Positions 41,696 to 50,654 of a DNA stretch of 64,000 nt are shown here, one piece after another. The stretch covers positions 1 to 64,000 of the forward strand of contig NZ_DASZBY010000117.1 of NCBI RefSeq assembly GCF_035943795.1, given 5' to 3'. A program made the translations under genes and the position numbers. How positions within the stretch are numbered: position 1 is the first letter of the stretch; each line of letters begins with the position of its first letter. The notes beneath the pieces were generated by a model that had not been told where the DNA came from, made no database searches, and saw nothing but the letters and a program-made list of their open reading frames with translations. This DNA is from Aliidongia sp035943795. Lineage in GTDB: Bacteria; Pseudomonadota; Alphaproteobacteria; ATCC43930; CGMCC-115725.

Positions 41696-42524
41696 CCGGG
41701 CGGCGCTGCTCGCCGGCCTGATCGGGCTCAGTGGCGTCGCCGCCCCCGCTGCGGCCCAGACCGCGATCGAACTGGTGTCGCGCACCGAACTGCGGGTCTG
41801 CGCCGATCCGAGCGACCTGCCATTCTCCAACGACAAGCGGGAAGGCTTCGAGAACAAGATCGCCGAACTCATCGGCCAGGAGCTGCAACTGCCGGTCAGC
41901 TACGTCTGGTTTCCCCAGGTCGTGGGTTTCGTACGGAACACGCTCAGGGCCCGCCAATGCGACCTGGTCATGGGTACGGTCGACGGCGACGCCCTGATGG
42001 CCAACACCAACGCCTATTACCATTCGGGCTACATGATCGTCACCCGGACCGACGACGGCATCGTGGCGACCGGCCTCGGCGATCCGGCGCTGGCCGACAA
42101 GCGGATCGGCCTCGTCGCGGCCACGCCGCCGACCGACCTGCTGCTGCGCCACGGGTTGATGCCCCATGTCACGTCCTACGCGCTCGCTGTCGACACGCGC
42201 TACGATTCGCCGGCCCGGGCCATGATCCAGGACATCCTGGACCGCAAGATCGACGTCGGCCTGCTGTGGGGGCCGATCGCCGGCTACTACATCAAGCACG
42301 AGACTTTGCCGTTGAAGGCCACGTTCCTCGACGGCGAGCCGGATTCGACGCGGCTCGACTTCCGCATCGCCATGGGCGTTCGCGCCGGCGAGCCCGAATG
42401 GCGCCGCCGGATCAACGCCGCCCTGGAAAAGCATCGGCCCGAGGTTGCCCAGCTGCTCGCCGCCTACGGCGTCCCGCTACTCGACGAGCAGGGTCATCCC
42501 GTCCCGGCGCCGGCGGGACAATGA
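41688..42524 (+). CDS. xoxJ: XoxJ-like quinoprotein-associated periplasmic binding protein
   Basis: 278 residues, ATG 41688 inside the end of the cytochrome gene. Signal peptide (MISRAALLAGLIGLSGVAAPAAAQ), then an SBP_bac_3-type fold: ELRVCADPSDLPFSNDKREGFENKIAELIGQELQLPVSYVWFPQVVGFVRNTLRARQCDLVMG, and LLWGPIAGYYIKHETLPLKATFLDG. XoxJ/MxaJ-type proteins bind the dehydrogenase and are thought to help its assembly or activation rather than transport. No permease accompanies it. Confidence 0.88.
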   Translation: MISRAALLAGLIGLSGVAAPAAAQTAIELVSRTELRVCADPSDLPFSNDKREGFENKIAELIGQELQLPVSYVWFPQVVGFVRNTLRARQCDLVMGTVDGDALMANTNAYYHSGYMIVTRTDDGIVATGLGDPALADKRIGLVAATPPTDLLLRHGLMPHVTSYALAVDTRYDSPARAMIQDILDRKIDVGLLWGPIAGYYIKHETLPLKATFLDGEPDSTRLDFRIAMGVRAGEPEWRRRINAALEKHRPEVAQLLAAYGVPLLDEQGHPVPAPAGQ

Positions 42525-43084
42525 GGTGCCTGGCGCTCGGTATGACGGCGGCGATCTTGGCAGCGCCCGGTCCGGCACCTGCCGGCGTGCCGGAGCCGCA
42601 AGGCTATCGCCTCGACGGGTATCGCGCGCCGGTTCCGGGAACGCTGACGGGCGGCCATGTCGTCCATACCAGGGAACTGCAGACGCTGCTGGCCCGCGGG
42701 GGCGCCCTGGCGATCGACGTGCTGCCGGCGCCGCGGCGGCCGGACGGCATGCGGCCGGATCAGCCCTGGATGCCGGTGCCGCGGCGCGACATTCCGGACA
42801 GCCTGTGGTTGCCGGATGTGGGCCGGGGCGCGCTGGCCCCAGCGCTCGATGCCTGGTTTCGCGACGCCCTGGCCAAGGCCACGGCTGGGGACGGCAAACG
42901 CCCGCTGGTGTTTTATTGCCTCAGCCGCTGCTGGATGAGCTGGAACGCGGCGAAGCGCGCGGTGCGTTATGGCTATCGGCGGGTCTATTGGTATCCGGAC
43001 GGCAGCGACGGTTGGGCCCGGGCGGGGCTGCCGCTTGCCCAGGCGACGCCCGAGCCGCGCGACCGGGCCGGCGATGGGCAATGA
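42521..43084 (+). CDS. PQQ-dependent catabolism-associated CW-motif protein
   Basis: 187 residues, ATG 42521 overlapping the XoxJ stop. Signal peptide (MRCLALGMTAAILAAPGPAPAG), PEPQGYRLDGYRAPVPGTLTGGHVVHTRELQTLL, a rhodanese-like RPLVFYCLSRCWMSWNAAKRAVRYGYRRVYWYPDGSDGW. The Cys-Leu-Ser-Arg-Cys-Trp motif gives the family its name, although three residues, not two, separate the Cys here. It is a periplasmic redox or thiol protein of unknown reaction found with quinoprotein dehydrogenases. It overlaps nothing downstream; a cytochrome gene follows 35 bases on. Confidence 0.87.
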   Translation: MRCLALGMTAAILAAPGPAPAGVPEPQGYRLDGYRAPVPGTLTGGHVVHTRELQTLLARGGALAIDVLPAPRRPDGMRPDQPWMPVPRRDIPDSLWLPDVGRGALAPALDAWFRDALAKATAGDGKRPLVFYCLSRCWMSWNAAKRAVRYGYRRVYWYPDGSDGWARAGLPLAQATPEPRDRAGDGQ

Positions 43085-43119
43085 CCCGAATTCAGGTGGA
43101 GGCGACGCGAGGAATGACG

Positions 43120-43488
43120 ATGCGCTGGATGGGATACGGAGCCGCGACGGTGGCTCTCTTCACGATGGGTACCGCCTGGGCCGATGGCGATGCCGCGGCC
43201 GGCAAGGAAATCTTCAAGAAATGCGCGCTGTGCCATTCGCCGGACGCCGGCGTGAACAAGGTGGGCCCCAGCCTCCACGGCATCGTCGGCCGGCATTCCG
43301 CCAGCATCGAGACCTTCAACTACTCACCCGCGATGAAGTCGTTCGACAAGGTGTGGGACGCGGCGCAGCTCGACACCTATCTGACCGACCCGCGCGGCGT
43401 CGTGCCCGGAACGAAGATGATCTTTCCGGGCCTCAAGGACGACAAGGATCGGCAGAACGTCATTGCGTATCTATCGACACTGAAATGA
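43120..43488 (+). CDS. Class I c-type cytochrome (cytochrome c2-like)
   Basis: 122 residues from ATG 43120, chosen because GAGGA lies eight bases before it, over ATG 43081 or 43114. Signal peptide (MRWMGYGAATVALFTMGTAWA), heme motif CALCH (FKKCALCHSPDAGVNKVGPSLHGIVGRHSAS) and distal Met in PGTKMIFPGLKDDKDRQNVIAYLSTLK, as in cytochrome c2/c550. It can carry electrons from XoxG to a terminal oxidase. Last gene of the xoxF-to-cytochrome string. Confidence 0.92.
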   Translation: MRWMGYGAATVALFTMGTAWADGDAAAGKEIFKKCALCHSPDAGVNKVGPSLHGIVGRHSASIETFNYSPAMKSFDKVWDAAQLDTYLTDPRGVVPGTKMIFPGLKDDKDRQNVIAYLSTLK

Positions 43489-43509
43489 CCGTCAAGCAGG
43501 GGGTGTAGC

Positions 43510-43851
43510 ATGGGCACGCAATATTTCATGGTCCTGACCGACCCGGTCGAGGGCCAGGATGCGGCCTACAACGACTGGTATGACAATCAACATCTGGCGG
43601 ACGTGCTGGCGGTCGACGGCTTCGTGTCCGCCCAGCGCTTCAGTCTCAGCCACCAGAAAGGGCCCGAAGGCGCCCTGGTCTCGAAATTTCTCGCGATCTA
43701 CGAGATGGAGACCGACGACGTCGACGCGACCTTGGCGACGCTGCTGGCACGGCTCGGCACCTCGGTCATGCCGGTCACGCCGGCGCTCGACGACCGGAAC
43801 CTGGGCATGTTCGTGGCGACCGCGCTCGCCGCGCCCAGGCGTCGGGCTTAG
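43510..43851 (+). CDS. Ferredoxin-fold (EthD/DUF4286-like) protein
   Basis: 113 residues, ATG 43510. A dimeric alpha/beta-barrel-like protein: QYFMVLTDPVEGQDAAYNDWYDNQHLADVLAVDGFVSAQRF, then KFLAIYEMETDDVDATLATLLARLG. This resembles EthD and DUF4286-type small proteins, of which some bind or degrade aromatics. Function unknown. It follows the cytochrome gene by 21 bases and converges on 43848-44438 with a 4-base overlap. Confidence 0.75.
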   Translation: MGTQYFMVLTDPVEGQDAAYNDWYDNQHLADVLAVDGFVSAQRFSLSHQKGPEGALVSKFLAIYEMETDDVDATLATLLARLGTSVMPVTPALDDRNLGMFVATALAAPRRRA

Positions 43852-44438
43852 GAAGCCAGCCGGGTATATCTGTTGATCCAGTTGGTCTCCCAGGTTTTGC
43901 CGCCGTCATCGGAAAAGGCTTGTTCGGACCGGGCCGTGTCGGCGGTGATGCCCCAGATGGAAAACCGCACCAGGATGGCCTTGCCGCCGATCGATTCCTG
44001 GTCGTAGAAGTCGCCGCGCCCGTTCTTGAACACGCCGACGTTCGGGATGCCCAGCGAGCCGACGTTCGGCGTGGCGAAGTCCAGGTTCCATTGGCGGGTG
44101 GTCGGATTGTACCAGCGCAGGCCCAGCAGTTCGATGTGGCCGGCCGGGCCATCGGCCGCGAATTCCGCCAGATTGGCGCGCCCGCCCCAGATCTTGCCGA
44201 CCTTGGTGATGCCTTCCATCTCGACCCAGGTCGTCGATCCGGTCAGCGGATGCATCAGGCGCGACGAGTGGGTCTTCCACGTCCCGAAGTCGAAATCGAA
44301 ATCATGCTGCCCGTCATGCTCGGCGCTCGCCGGCTTTGCGTCCGCCGGACCGGCCGCTGCGCCCGATGCCGGCGAGATGCAGGCGAGGGCGAGCATTCCC
44401 AGGCAGAGGCACGCCCTCGTGACGCGGCACCCCCTCAC
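43848..44438 (-). CDS. Exported DUF1579-like protein, tandem paralogue
   Basis: 196 residues from GTG 44438, whose GTGA overlaps the upstream stop; this gives a basic n-region and hydrophobic core (VRGCRVTRACLCLGMLALACISPASG). Mature part: HDFDFDFGTWKTHSSRLMHPLTGSTTWVEMEGITKVGKIW, then GFL-type beta strands and a C-terminal FSDDGGKTWETNWINRYTRL. Closely similar to 44435-45010 along the whole length (HDFDF, WKTH, DGRA/GGRA, ADGP.GH, DDGGKTW), so the pair arose by tandem duplication. Likely a calycin-like beta-barrel secreted protein; ligand unknown. Confidence 0.8.
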   Translation of the reverse strand: MRGCRVTRACLCLGMLALACISPASGAAAGPADAKPASAEHDGQHDFDFDFGTWKTHSSRLMHPLTGSTTWVEMEGITKVGKIWGGRANLAEFAADGPAGHIELLGLRWYNPTTRQWNLDFATPNVGSLGIPNVGVFKNGRGDFYDQESIGGKAILVRFSIWGITADTARSEQAFSDDGGKTWETNWINRYTRLAS

Positions 44439-45010
44439 GACGGCTGGCGCGTCAGGTTCGCGATGAAGGCGGGTGCCCAGGTCTTGCCGCCGTCGTCCGA
44501 ATAGGATTCCTCGAAATGATGGGCATCGGGCGTGATGTCCGACCAGACGCCGCGCACCAGGATGGACCGGTCGTTGAAAGTATCCTGGGAGAACAGCTCG
44601 CCGCGTCCGTCCTTGAAGGCGCCGATCAGGGGCGACACCAGGACGCCGCTCTTGCTGCTGACGAAGTTCTGGCTCCACTGGTGCGCTGCGGGATTGTAGA
44701 GAAACAGCGTCATGCCTTCCCAATGGCCGTTGGGGCCGTCGGCTTCGATCTCCTCCAGCTGGGCCCGGCCGTCCCAGACCTTGCGGACGGTGACGGTGCC
44801 ATTGAGCTCCATCGACTTGGTCGCGCCGGACAGCGGATCCAGGATGCGCTTGATGTGGGTTTTCCAGACCCCGATGTTGAAATCGAAATCGTGCGCGCCA
44901 TCCCGCGCCGCGGGCGCTGCCGCCTCGCCCGCGGCGCGGGCCGGTCCGTTTCCGCCGAGCGCGATCGCGCCGGCGAGGGCGCAGAGGCCGAAAAACCGTG
45001 TGAACTTCAT
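44435..45010 (-). CDS. Exported DUF1579-like protein, tandem paralogue
   Basis: 191 residues, ATG 45010. Signal peptide (MKFTRFFGLCALAGAIALGGNGPARA), mature HDFDFNIGVWKTHIKRILDPLSGATKSMELNGTVTVRKVWDGRAQLEEIEADGPNGHWEG, ending SYSDDGGKTWAPAFIANLTRQ. See the neighbour at 43848-44438 for the shared layout. The pair is divergent from a MocR-type regulator 129 bases away, which may control it. Role unknown. Confidence 0.8.
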   Translation of the reverse strand: MKFTRFFGLCALAGAIALGGNGPARAAGEAAAPAARDGAHDFDFNIGVWKTHIKRILDPLSGATKSMELNGTVTVRKVWDGRAQLEEIEADGPNGHWEGMTLFLYNPAAHQWSQNFVSSKSGVLVSPLIGAFKDGRGELFSQDTFNDRSILVRGVWSDITPDAHHFEESYSDDGGKTWAPAFIANLTRQPS

Positions 45011-45139
45011 TGCCGTCTCCGTGGGGCTGTGCCGACCGGTCGGGTCTTGACGCTATTGGCGCGTTCAGCCCCCTTTCTCTGAAGGGCCACTTGGGGGAAA
45101 AAGAACTGGGCCACTCCTCCACCATGGCGACCGGGTGCA

Positions 45140-46633
45140 ATGGATCCGCTGTTCGAAATCACGCTCGACCTGGCCGCCAAGGGTTCGCGCGAGGCGTCGC
45201 GGACGCTTTGCGATCAACTGCGGGCGGCCATCCTGGATGGCCGGCTGCGGCCGGGCGCCAAGCTGCCCGCGACCCGGAAATCCGAGAGCTTCTTCGGCGT
45301 GTCGCGGAACACCGCACTCGAGGTTTATGACCAGCTGCTCTACGAAGGCTACGTCGTCGCCCGCCACGGCTCCGGCACCTACGTGGCCGACACGGTTCCG
45401 ACGGCGGTGCGGCCATCCTCGCCGGCCGGCGACGCCGCGCCCGACCCTCGCCTGAACGCGTTCTGGCTTCGTCCCGATGTCACGGCAGCCATGGGATTCT
45501 GGCGGGATCGGCCGGAACCGCCCGTGTCACCGCGCCAACCGCAGCCCGTCGATTTCCGGCCGGCGCTGATCGATTCCCGGCTGTTCCCGTTCGATACTTT
45601 CCGCCAGGTCAGCGCCAAACAGTTGCGGGGATTGGAGAACAAGCCGGCGCGCTACAAGAGCGCGCAAGGAAACCAGGGAAACTACCGCCTGCGCGATGCG
45701 ATCACGAAGCACATCGCGCTTACGCGCGCGGTCGTCTGCCGGGCCGACGACATCGTCGTCACCTCCGGCGCGCAACAGGCGTTCGATCTGCTGGCCCGCG
45801 TGCTCGTCACCTCGAACGAGACGGTCGTCGCGGTCGAGGATCCTGGCTATCCGCCGATGCGGGTGGCCTTCGCTGCGGCAGGCGCCAAACTCGTGCCCGT
45901 CGAGGTCGATGGTGAGGGTCTGGTGGTCGAGCGGTTGCCGCCCGACGTCGGCATCATCTGCCTGTGCCCGTCCCATCAATTTCCGTTGGGCGTGACCCTG
46001 TCGCCGTGCCGCCGCCAGGCACTCATCGCCTTCGCGCGGCGCCACGGCGCCGTCATCATCGAGGACGATTACGACGGCGAGTTCCGTAACGACGGCGCGG
46101 CGCTCGAGGCGCTCCGGACCGCTGATGCCGCCGACGTCGTCTTCTATGTCGGCACTTTTTCGAAGTGCATGCTGCCGGCCTTGCGGCTGGGCTTCGTCGT
46201 CGCGCCGGACTGGGCCTTGCGCACCCTGGTCGCCGCCAAGAATTGCCTGGACTGGCACTGCTCGACGCCGGTGCAGATGGGGGTGGCCGGCTTCATCGCC
46301 GAGGGCCATCTGGCCCACCACGTCCGCAAGATGCGCCGGATCTACCGGCAGCGGCGCGAACGGCTGCTGGGCTTTCTGCGCGACCACCTGGACGAATGGC
46401 TGGAGCCGATCCCCTCGCTCTACGGCATGCATGTCGCCGCGGCGGCGCGCGCGGACCTGGACCTCGATCGGGTGACCGAGACGCTGCTGAAATCCGACGT
46501 GAAGATCCACGCGTTCAGCCGCTACTACCTCGGGCCGCCGACCATGGCCGGCCTGATCTTCGGCTATGGCGCGGTCGACCTGCCCGAGATGGAGCGCGGC
46601 TTGGCCGCCCTGCGCGAGGCCTTGAGGCGATAA
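45140..46633 (+). CDS. MocR-type GntR/aminotransferase fusion regulator
   Basis: 497 residues, ATG 45140. N-terminal GntR winged helix (about 10-80: LCDQLRAAILDGRLRPGAKLPATRKSESFFGVSRNTALEVYDQLLYEGYVVARHGSGTYVA) joined to a fold-type I aminotransferase domain (about 115-497) with the Asp-Tyr-Asp DDYDGEFR and the PLP-binding Lys in VGTFSKCMLPALRLGF. MocR regulators (PdxR, GabR) use PLP and an amino acid as effectors. Target likely the divergent tandem genes. It converges on the hydrolase at 46637-47611 with 3 bases between. Confidence 0.92.
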   Translation: MDPLFEITLDLAAKGSREASRTLCDQLRAAILDGRLRPGAKLPATRKSESFFGVSRNTALEVYDQLLYEGYVVARHGSGTYVADTVPTAVRPSSPAGDAAPDPRLNAFWLRPDVTAAMGFWRDRPEPPVSPRQPQPVDFRPALIDSRLFPFDTFRQVSAKQLRGLENKPARYKSAQGNQGNYRLRDAITKHIALTRAVVCRADDIVVTSGAQQAFDLLARVLVTSNETVVAVEDPGYPPMRVAFAAAGAKLVPVEVDGEGLVVERLPPDVGIICLCPSHQFPLGVTLSPCRRQALIAFARRHGAVIIEDDYDGEFRNDGAALEALRTADAADVVFYVGTFSKCMLPALRLGFVVAPDWALRTLVAAKNCLDWHCSTPVQMGVAGFIAEGHLAHHVRKMRRIYRQRRERLLGFLRDHLDEWLEPIPSLYGMHVAAAARADLDLDRVTETLLKSDVKIHAFSRYYLGPPTMAGLIFGYGAVDLPEMERGLAALREALRR

Positions 46634-46636
46634 CCG

Positions 46637-47611
46637 TCAGGCCGGCATCGACAGGAAACCGTGCATGATGTGCCAGTAGCGCCTGCGGGCCAGGCCCATG
46701 CTCAGCGAATGGGCGGCGCCGGGGATCACGCTGTATTGCCGATCCGGTGTCGCCAGCTTGGCCATGAAGGCCAACAGGTCCTGTTCGGTTGCGATGCCGT
46801 CGTATTCGCCGCGGGCGACCAGGGTCGGCACCGTGATCCTGGCGGGGTCGATGATTGGCAGGTTGACCGTCATGTCCAGGTAGGTGCCGGCCGGGATCGA
46901 CGTGCCGTGGGGCAGCTCCGCGGCGGCCATGGCCGGGCCGACGCGCGGATCGGCCGTGCCGGGCCGGTCGCGGGTGAAGATGCTGAGGATCGCCGCCTCG
47001 TCGCGCGGACGCGTGGTGTGGGTCTTGTAATATTCCGCCTGTTCCGCCCGCTTGGCGAGGGTCGGCGATCCGGCGCCCGTCCAGGTCATCGCTTCCAGCA
47101 CCAGGCGATTGACCCGGTCCGGATGGTCCATGGCAAAGCGCCCGCATTTGAGCGCGCCGCCGGACTCGCCCATCAGATGAACCTTGGATTGGCCGGTCTG
47201 TGCCTTGATCAGGTCGACCGTGGCCAGCAGGTCCTCAGATCCCATGGCGATGTCGGAATTGCCGGTCGGCATGGTCGATTTCCCATAGCCGGAAAAATCC
47301 AGGGCCCAGACGTCGTAGCCCCAATGGGCGAAGACGTTCATCATCGAATATTCGCCGGCGCCCGGCACGGTGAGGTCGAAGGTCGGCAAGGCGGAGACCG
47401 AGGAGCCATGGGCCAGCAGCAGCGCCGGCGTGCGGCCGGCGCCTTCGGGGGTCTTGCGATAGATCGTCAGCACCGCGTCGCCGCGCGGCGTCGTGTAGGT
47501 CGCGGTCCGATAGGGCGGCTCGGCCGCCCGGGCCGCTCCGGTGGCTGCCGCGGCGGCGGCCAGCGCCAGTCCCGCACCCATCAACATGTCCCGTCTGCCG
47601 ATTTCCGTCAT
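46637..47611 (-). CDS. Tat-exported alpha/beta hydrolase
   Basis: 324 residues from ATG 47611, selected by an AAGGA seven bases before it over ATG 47626. Twin-arginine signal GRRDMLMGAGLALAAAAAATGAARA. Hydrolase fold with oxyanion strand LLLAHGSSVSALPTF, nucleophile elbow HLMGESGGALKC, and catalytic His in VIPGAAHSLSMG. Conserved WALDFSGYGKSTMPTGNSDI helps. Substrate unknown; could be an ester or lactone. It is 61 bases before the glucosidase gene on the same strand and may share its transcript. Confidence 0.85.
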   Translation of the reverse strand: MTEIGRRDMLMGAGLALAAAAAATGAARAAEPPYRTATYTTPRGDAVLTIYRKTPEGAGRTPALLLAHGSSVSALPTFDLTVPGAGEYSMMNVFAHWGYDVWALDFSGYGKSTMPTGNSDIAMGSEDLLATVDLIKAQTGQSKVHLMGESGGALKCGRFAMDHPDRVNRLVLEAMTWTGAGSPTLAKRAEQAEYYKTHTTRPRDEAAILSIFTRDRPGTADPRVGPAMAAAELPHGTSIPAGTYLDMTVNLPIIDPARITVPTLVARGEYDGIATEQDLLAFMAKLATPDRQYSVIPGAAHSLSMGLARRRYWHIMHGFLSMPA

Positions 47612-47672
47612 CTGCTCGTCCTTCATCTCCAGGCCGTCACTCGCGCGCCGGGGTCCCGCAGCGGCATCGTCA

Positions 47673-50432
47673 TCATTCCGCCTTGGTTTCCCCGACCGCG
47701 GAGGGGGCCTCGACGACGAAGGGGCAATTGTTTTCCGACCGCGGCTGCAACAGCAGCGCGATCAGTGCGGTCCAGCCGGTCTGATGGGATGCACCCAGGC
47801 CCAGGCCGGTGTCACCATGGAAATATTCGTGGAACAGCACATGGTCGCGGAAAGCGGGATCGCTCTGCTGGCGCTCGCTGTCGCCATGGAGCGCCCTGCG
47901 GCCCCGATCGTCGCGCAGGAACAGGCGTGCCAGGCGGCAGGACAGCTCACCCGCGACCTCTTTCAGGCTGAGATAGGTTTCGGATCCGACCGGGCATTCG
48001 ACCTTGAAATCATCGCCATAATATTCGTGATGCTCGAGCAGCGCCTCGATGATCAGGAAATTCACCGGCATCCAGACCGGCCCGCGCCAATTCGAATTGC
48101 CGCCGAACAGGTAGGACGCGGATACGCCGGGCTGATAGCCGACGCTGAATTCCTGGCCGGCATGCTCGAAGACATAGGGATGCTGCTCGTGGATTTTGGA
48201 CAGCGAGCGGATGCCGTGGTCCGACAGGAACTCGGTCTCGTCCAGCATGCGCCGCAGCAACTGCTTCAGGCGATGGCCGCGCAGCAGCGACAGCAGCTGC
48301 CGCTCGCCGCGCCCCTTGTCGGTCCAGCGCGAGACCAGTTCGGCCAGTTCCGGGCGATGCTTCAGGAACCAGTCGAGTCGGGCGGCGAAATCCGGCAGCC
48401 GGTCGAGCATCTCGCCGTCGATCACCTCGACCGCGAACAGCGGGATCAGCCCGACCATCGAGCGGACCCGCAGCGGCACGCGCTGGCCGCCCGGCAGGTT
48501 CAGCACGTCGTAGAAGAACTGGTCCGCCTCGTCCCACAGGCCCAGGTCTTCGCCGCCGATCCGGGTCATCGCGTCGGCGATATAGAGGAAATGTTCGAAG
48601 AATTTGGTGGCGATATCCTGGTAGACCGGGTTTTCCTCGGCCAGTTCCAGCGCGATGCGCATCAGGTTCAGCGTGTACATCGCCATCCAGGCGGTGCCGT
48701 CGGACTGGCGGATCTCGCCGCCGGTCGGCAGCGGCTTGCTGCGATCGAAGATGCCGATGTTGTCGAGGCCCAGGAAGCCGCCCTCGAAGATGTTGCGGCC
48801 TTCGGAATCCTTGCGGTTCACCCACCAGGTGAAATTGACCATCAGCTTGTGGAAGACCCGCTCCAGGAACGGCCGGTCGCCCACGCCGCCGTTGCGCTCG
48901 CGATCCATGCGATAGACCCGCCAGGCCGCCCAGGCATGGACCGGCGGGTTCACGTCGCCGAACGCCCATTCGTAGGCCGGCAGCTGGCCGTTCGGGTGCA
49001 TGTACCATTCCCGCGTCAGCAGGATCAGCTGGTCCTTGGCGAACTCCGGATCGATCAGCGCCATGGTCACGCAGTGGAAGGCCAGGTCCCAGGAGGCGTA
49101 CCAGGGATATTCCCACGTGTCGGGCATCAGGATGACGTCGGCGTTGTTGAGATGCACCCAGCGGGCATCGCGGCCGTTGAGCCGGCTGGCTGGCGGCGGC
49201 GGCTGGTCCGGGTCACCGGCCAGCCATTGCGGAACGTCGAACTGGTAGAACTGCTTGGACCAGAGCAGGCCGGCGAGCGCCTGGCGCTGGACCCGCCTTG
49301 CGTCCGGATCGTCGATGCCGCGCTGGACGACCGCGTAGAACTCGTCCGCATCGGCCCGGCGGGCGGCCATCACGGTGTCGAAATCGCCCTGTGGTGCTTC
49401 GGCCGACAGGCGCAGCCGGACCTGCGCGCTGCCGCCGGCCGGGACCATCAGGCGATGGTGGACCGCGAGCTTGGTGCCTTCGCGCGCCGGGTTGATCGCC
49501 GACGCGTCGCCGCCCACGACATAGTCGTTGATGCCGTCCTTGAAATAGCCGAGCGCGTCGGTCTGGGACAGGCGGCGGGTGTTGGTGTCGTTGTCGCAGA
49601 ACAGCAGCGTGCCGTCGCCCTCGGCGACGAGCTGCATCTCCGGCAGGCTGGGGTGGGTGACGCGGACGGTACCCGGGCCGATCTCGGTGAACAGCGGCCG
49701 CCGCTTGACCGGCCGCCAGGACCAGATGTTGCGCGCCCACAGCTGCGGCAGCAGGTGCAACTCCGCCGCCTCCGCTGCGCGGTTGGTCACCGTCACCTGC
49801 ATCAGGATGTCGTCGCCGTTGGCCTTGGCATATTCGATCTCGACGTCGAAATACCGGTTCTCGTCGAACAGGCCGGTGTCGAGCAGCTCGTATTCCGGTT
49901 GGCCGACGCCGCGCCGCTTGTTCTCCGCGATGAGGTCATCGTAAGGAAAGGCGCCCTGTGGATATTTATACAGCATCCGCATGTAGGAATGGGTCGGGAT
50001 GCCGTCGAGGTAATAGTAGAGCTCCTTCACATCCTCGCCGTGGTTGCCCTGCGGATTGGTCAGGCCGAACAGCCGCTCCTTCAGGAACGGATCCCGGCCG
50101 TTCCACAGCGCCAGGCCCAGGCACAGCTTCGTCTTGTCGTCGCCGAAGCCGCCGATGCCGTCCTCGCCCCAACGATAGGCGCGGCTGCGCGCGTGGTCGT
50201 GGGGCAGGTACGCCCAGGCGTCGCCGTCGGCGCTGTAATCCTCGCGCACCGTGCCCCATTGGCGCTCGCTGAGATACGGCCCCCAGCGCCGCCAGTCGGG
50301 GCTGCGCCGGGCCGCCTCCAGCCGGCGGCCCTCGGCGGTGTCGGCAATCGTGGCGGGGGTCGGGCGCCGGGCGCTTCGGGGCATAGGGAGTTCCTGTGGA
50401 TCAGCACGGGGATCGGCGGCAAGGTCGTTCAT
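47673..50432 (-). CDS. MGH1-type / GH63-family glucosidase
   Basis: 919 residues, ATG 50432 with GGGAG seven bases upstream (ATG 50384 is possible). Large six-hairpin glycoside hydrolase similar to mannosylglycerate hydrolase MGH1 and GH63 enzymes: RRWGPYLSERQWGTVREDYSADGDAWAYLPHDHARSRAYRWGEDGIGGF at the N-terminus, GRNIFEGGFLGLDNIGIFDRS, QSDGTAWMAMYTLNLMRIALELAEENPVYQDIATKFFEHF, and GGNSNWRGPVWMPVNFLIIEALLEHHEYYGDDFKVECP near the end. It likely hydrolyses an alpha-glucosidic osmolyte or glycan in the cytosol, since no signal peptide is seen. Confidence 0.9.
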   Translation of the reverse strand: MNDLAADPRADPQELPMPRSARRPTPATIADTAEGRRLEAARRSPDWRRWGPYLSERQWGTVREDYSADGDAWAYLPHDHARSRAYRWGEDGIGGFGDDKTKLCLGLALWNGRDPFLKERLFGLTNPQGNHGEDVKELYYYLDGIPTHSYMRMLYKYPQGAFPYDDLIAENKRRGVGQPEYELLDTGLFDENRYFDVEIEYAKANGDDILMQVTVTNRAAEAAELHLLPQLWARNIWSWRPVKRRPLFTEIGPGTVRVTHPSLPEMQLVAEGDGTLLFCDNDTNTRRLSQTDALGYFKDGINDYVVGGDASAINPAREGTKLAVHHRLMVPAGGSAQVRLRLSAEAPQGDFDTVMAARRADADEFYAVVQRGIDDPDARRVQRQALAGLLWSKQFYQFDVPQWLAGDPDQPPPPASRLNGRDARWVHLNNADVILMPDTWEYPWYASWDLAFHCVTMALIDPEFAKDQLILLTREWYMHPNGQLPAYEWAFGDVNPPVHAWAAWRVYRMDRERNGGVGDRPFLERVFHKLMVNFTWWVNRKDSEGRNIFEGGFLGLDNIGIFDRSKPLPTGGEIRQSDGTAWMAMYTLNLMRIALELAEENPVYQDIATKFFEHFLYIADAMTRIGGEDLGLWDEADQFFYDVLNLPGGQRVPLRVRSMVGLIPLFAVEVIDGEMLDRLPDFAARLDWFLKHRPELAELVSRWTDKGRGERQLLSLLRGHRLKQLLRRMLDETEFLSDHGIRSLSKIHEQHPYVFEHAGQEFSVGYQPGVSASYLFGGNSNWRGPVWMPVNFLIIEALLEHHEYYGDDFKVECPVGSETYLSLKEVAGELSCRLARLFLRDDRGRRALHGDSERQQSDPAFRDHVLFHEYFHGDTGLGLGASHQTGWTALIALLLQPRSENNCPFVVEAPSAVGETKAE

Positions 50433-50654
50433 CCGCCTTCTCCCGAACGCTCCGGGCGTGGCGTTGGGTCCGTTCCCGCAGCAGCGACCGAAGGCCGCTG
50501 CGGGCTCTATCGGCCGGTCATTCGCCGCGCGCTCATGCTAGAACGGAACCGTCCGGCAGGCCCACCCATTAGTCAGCAGCGGTGCTGTCGAACGACGAGC
50601 GGTCATGGGGGCACCTGACCGCAGGTCGCAGAGGCTCTTACCAGGGGGATTCCG

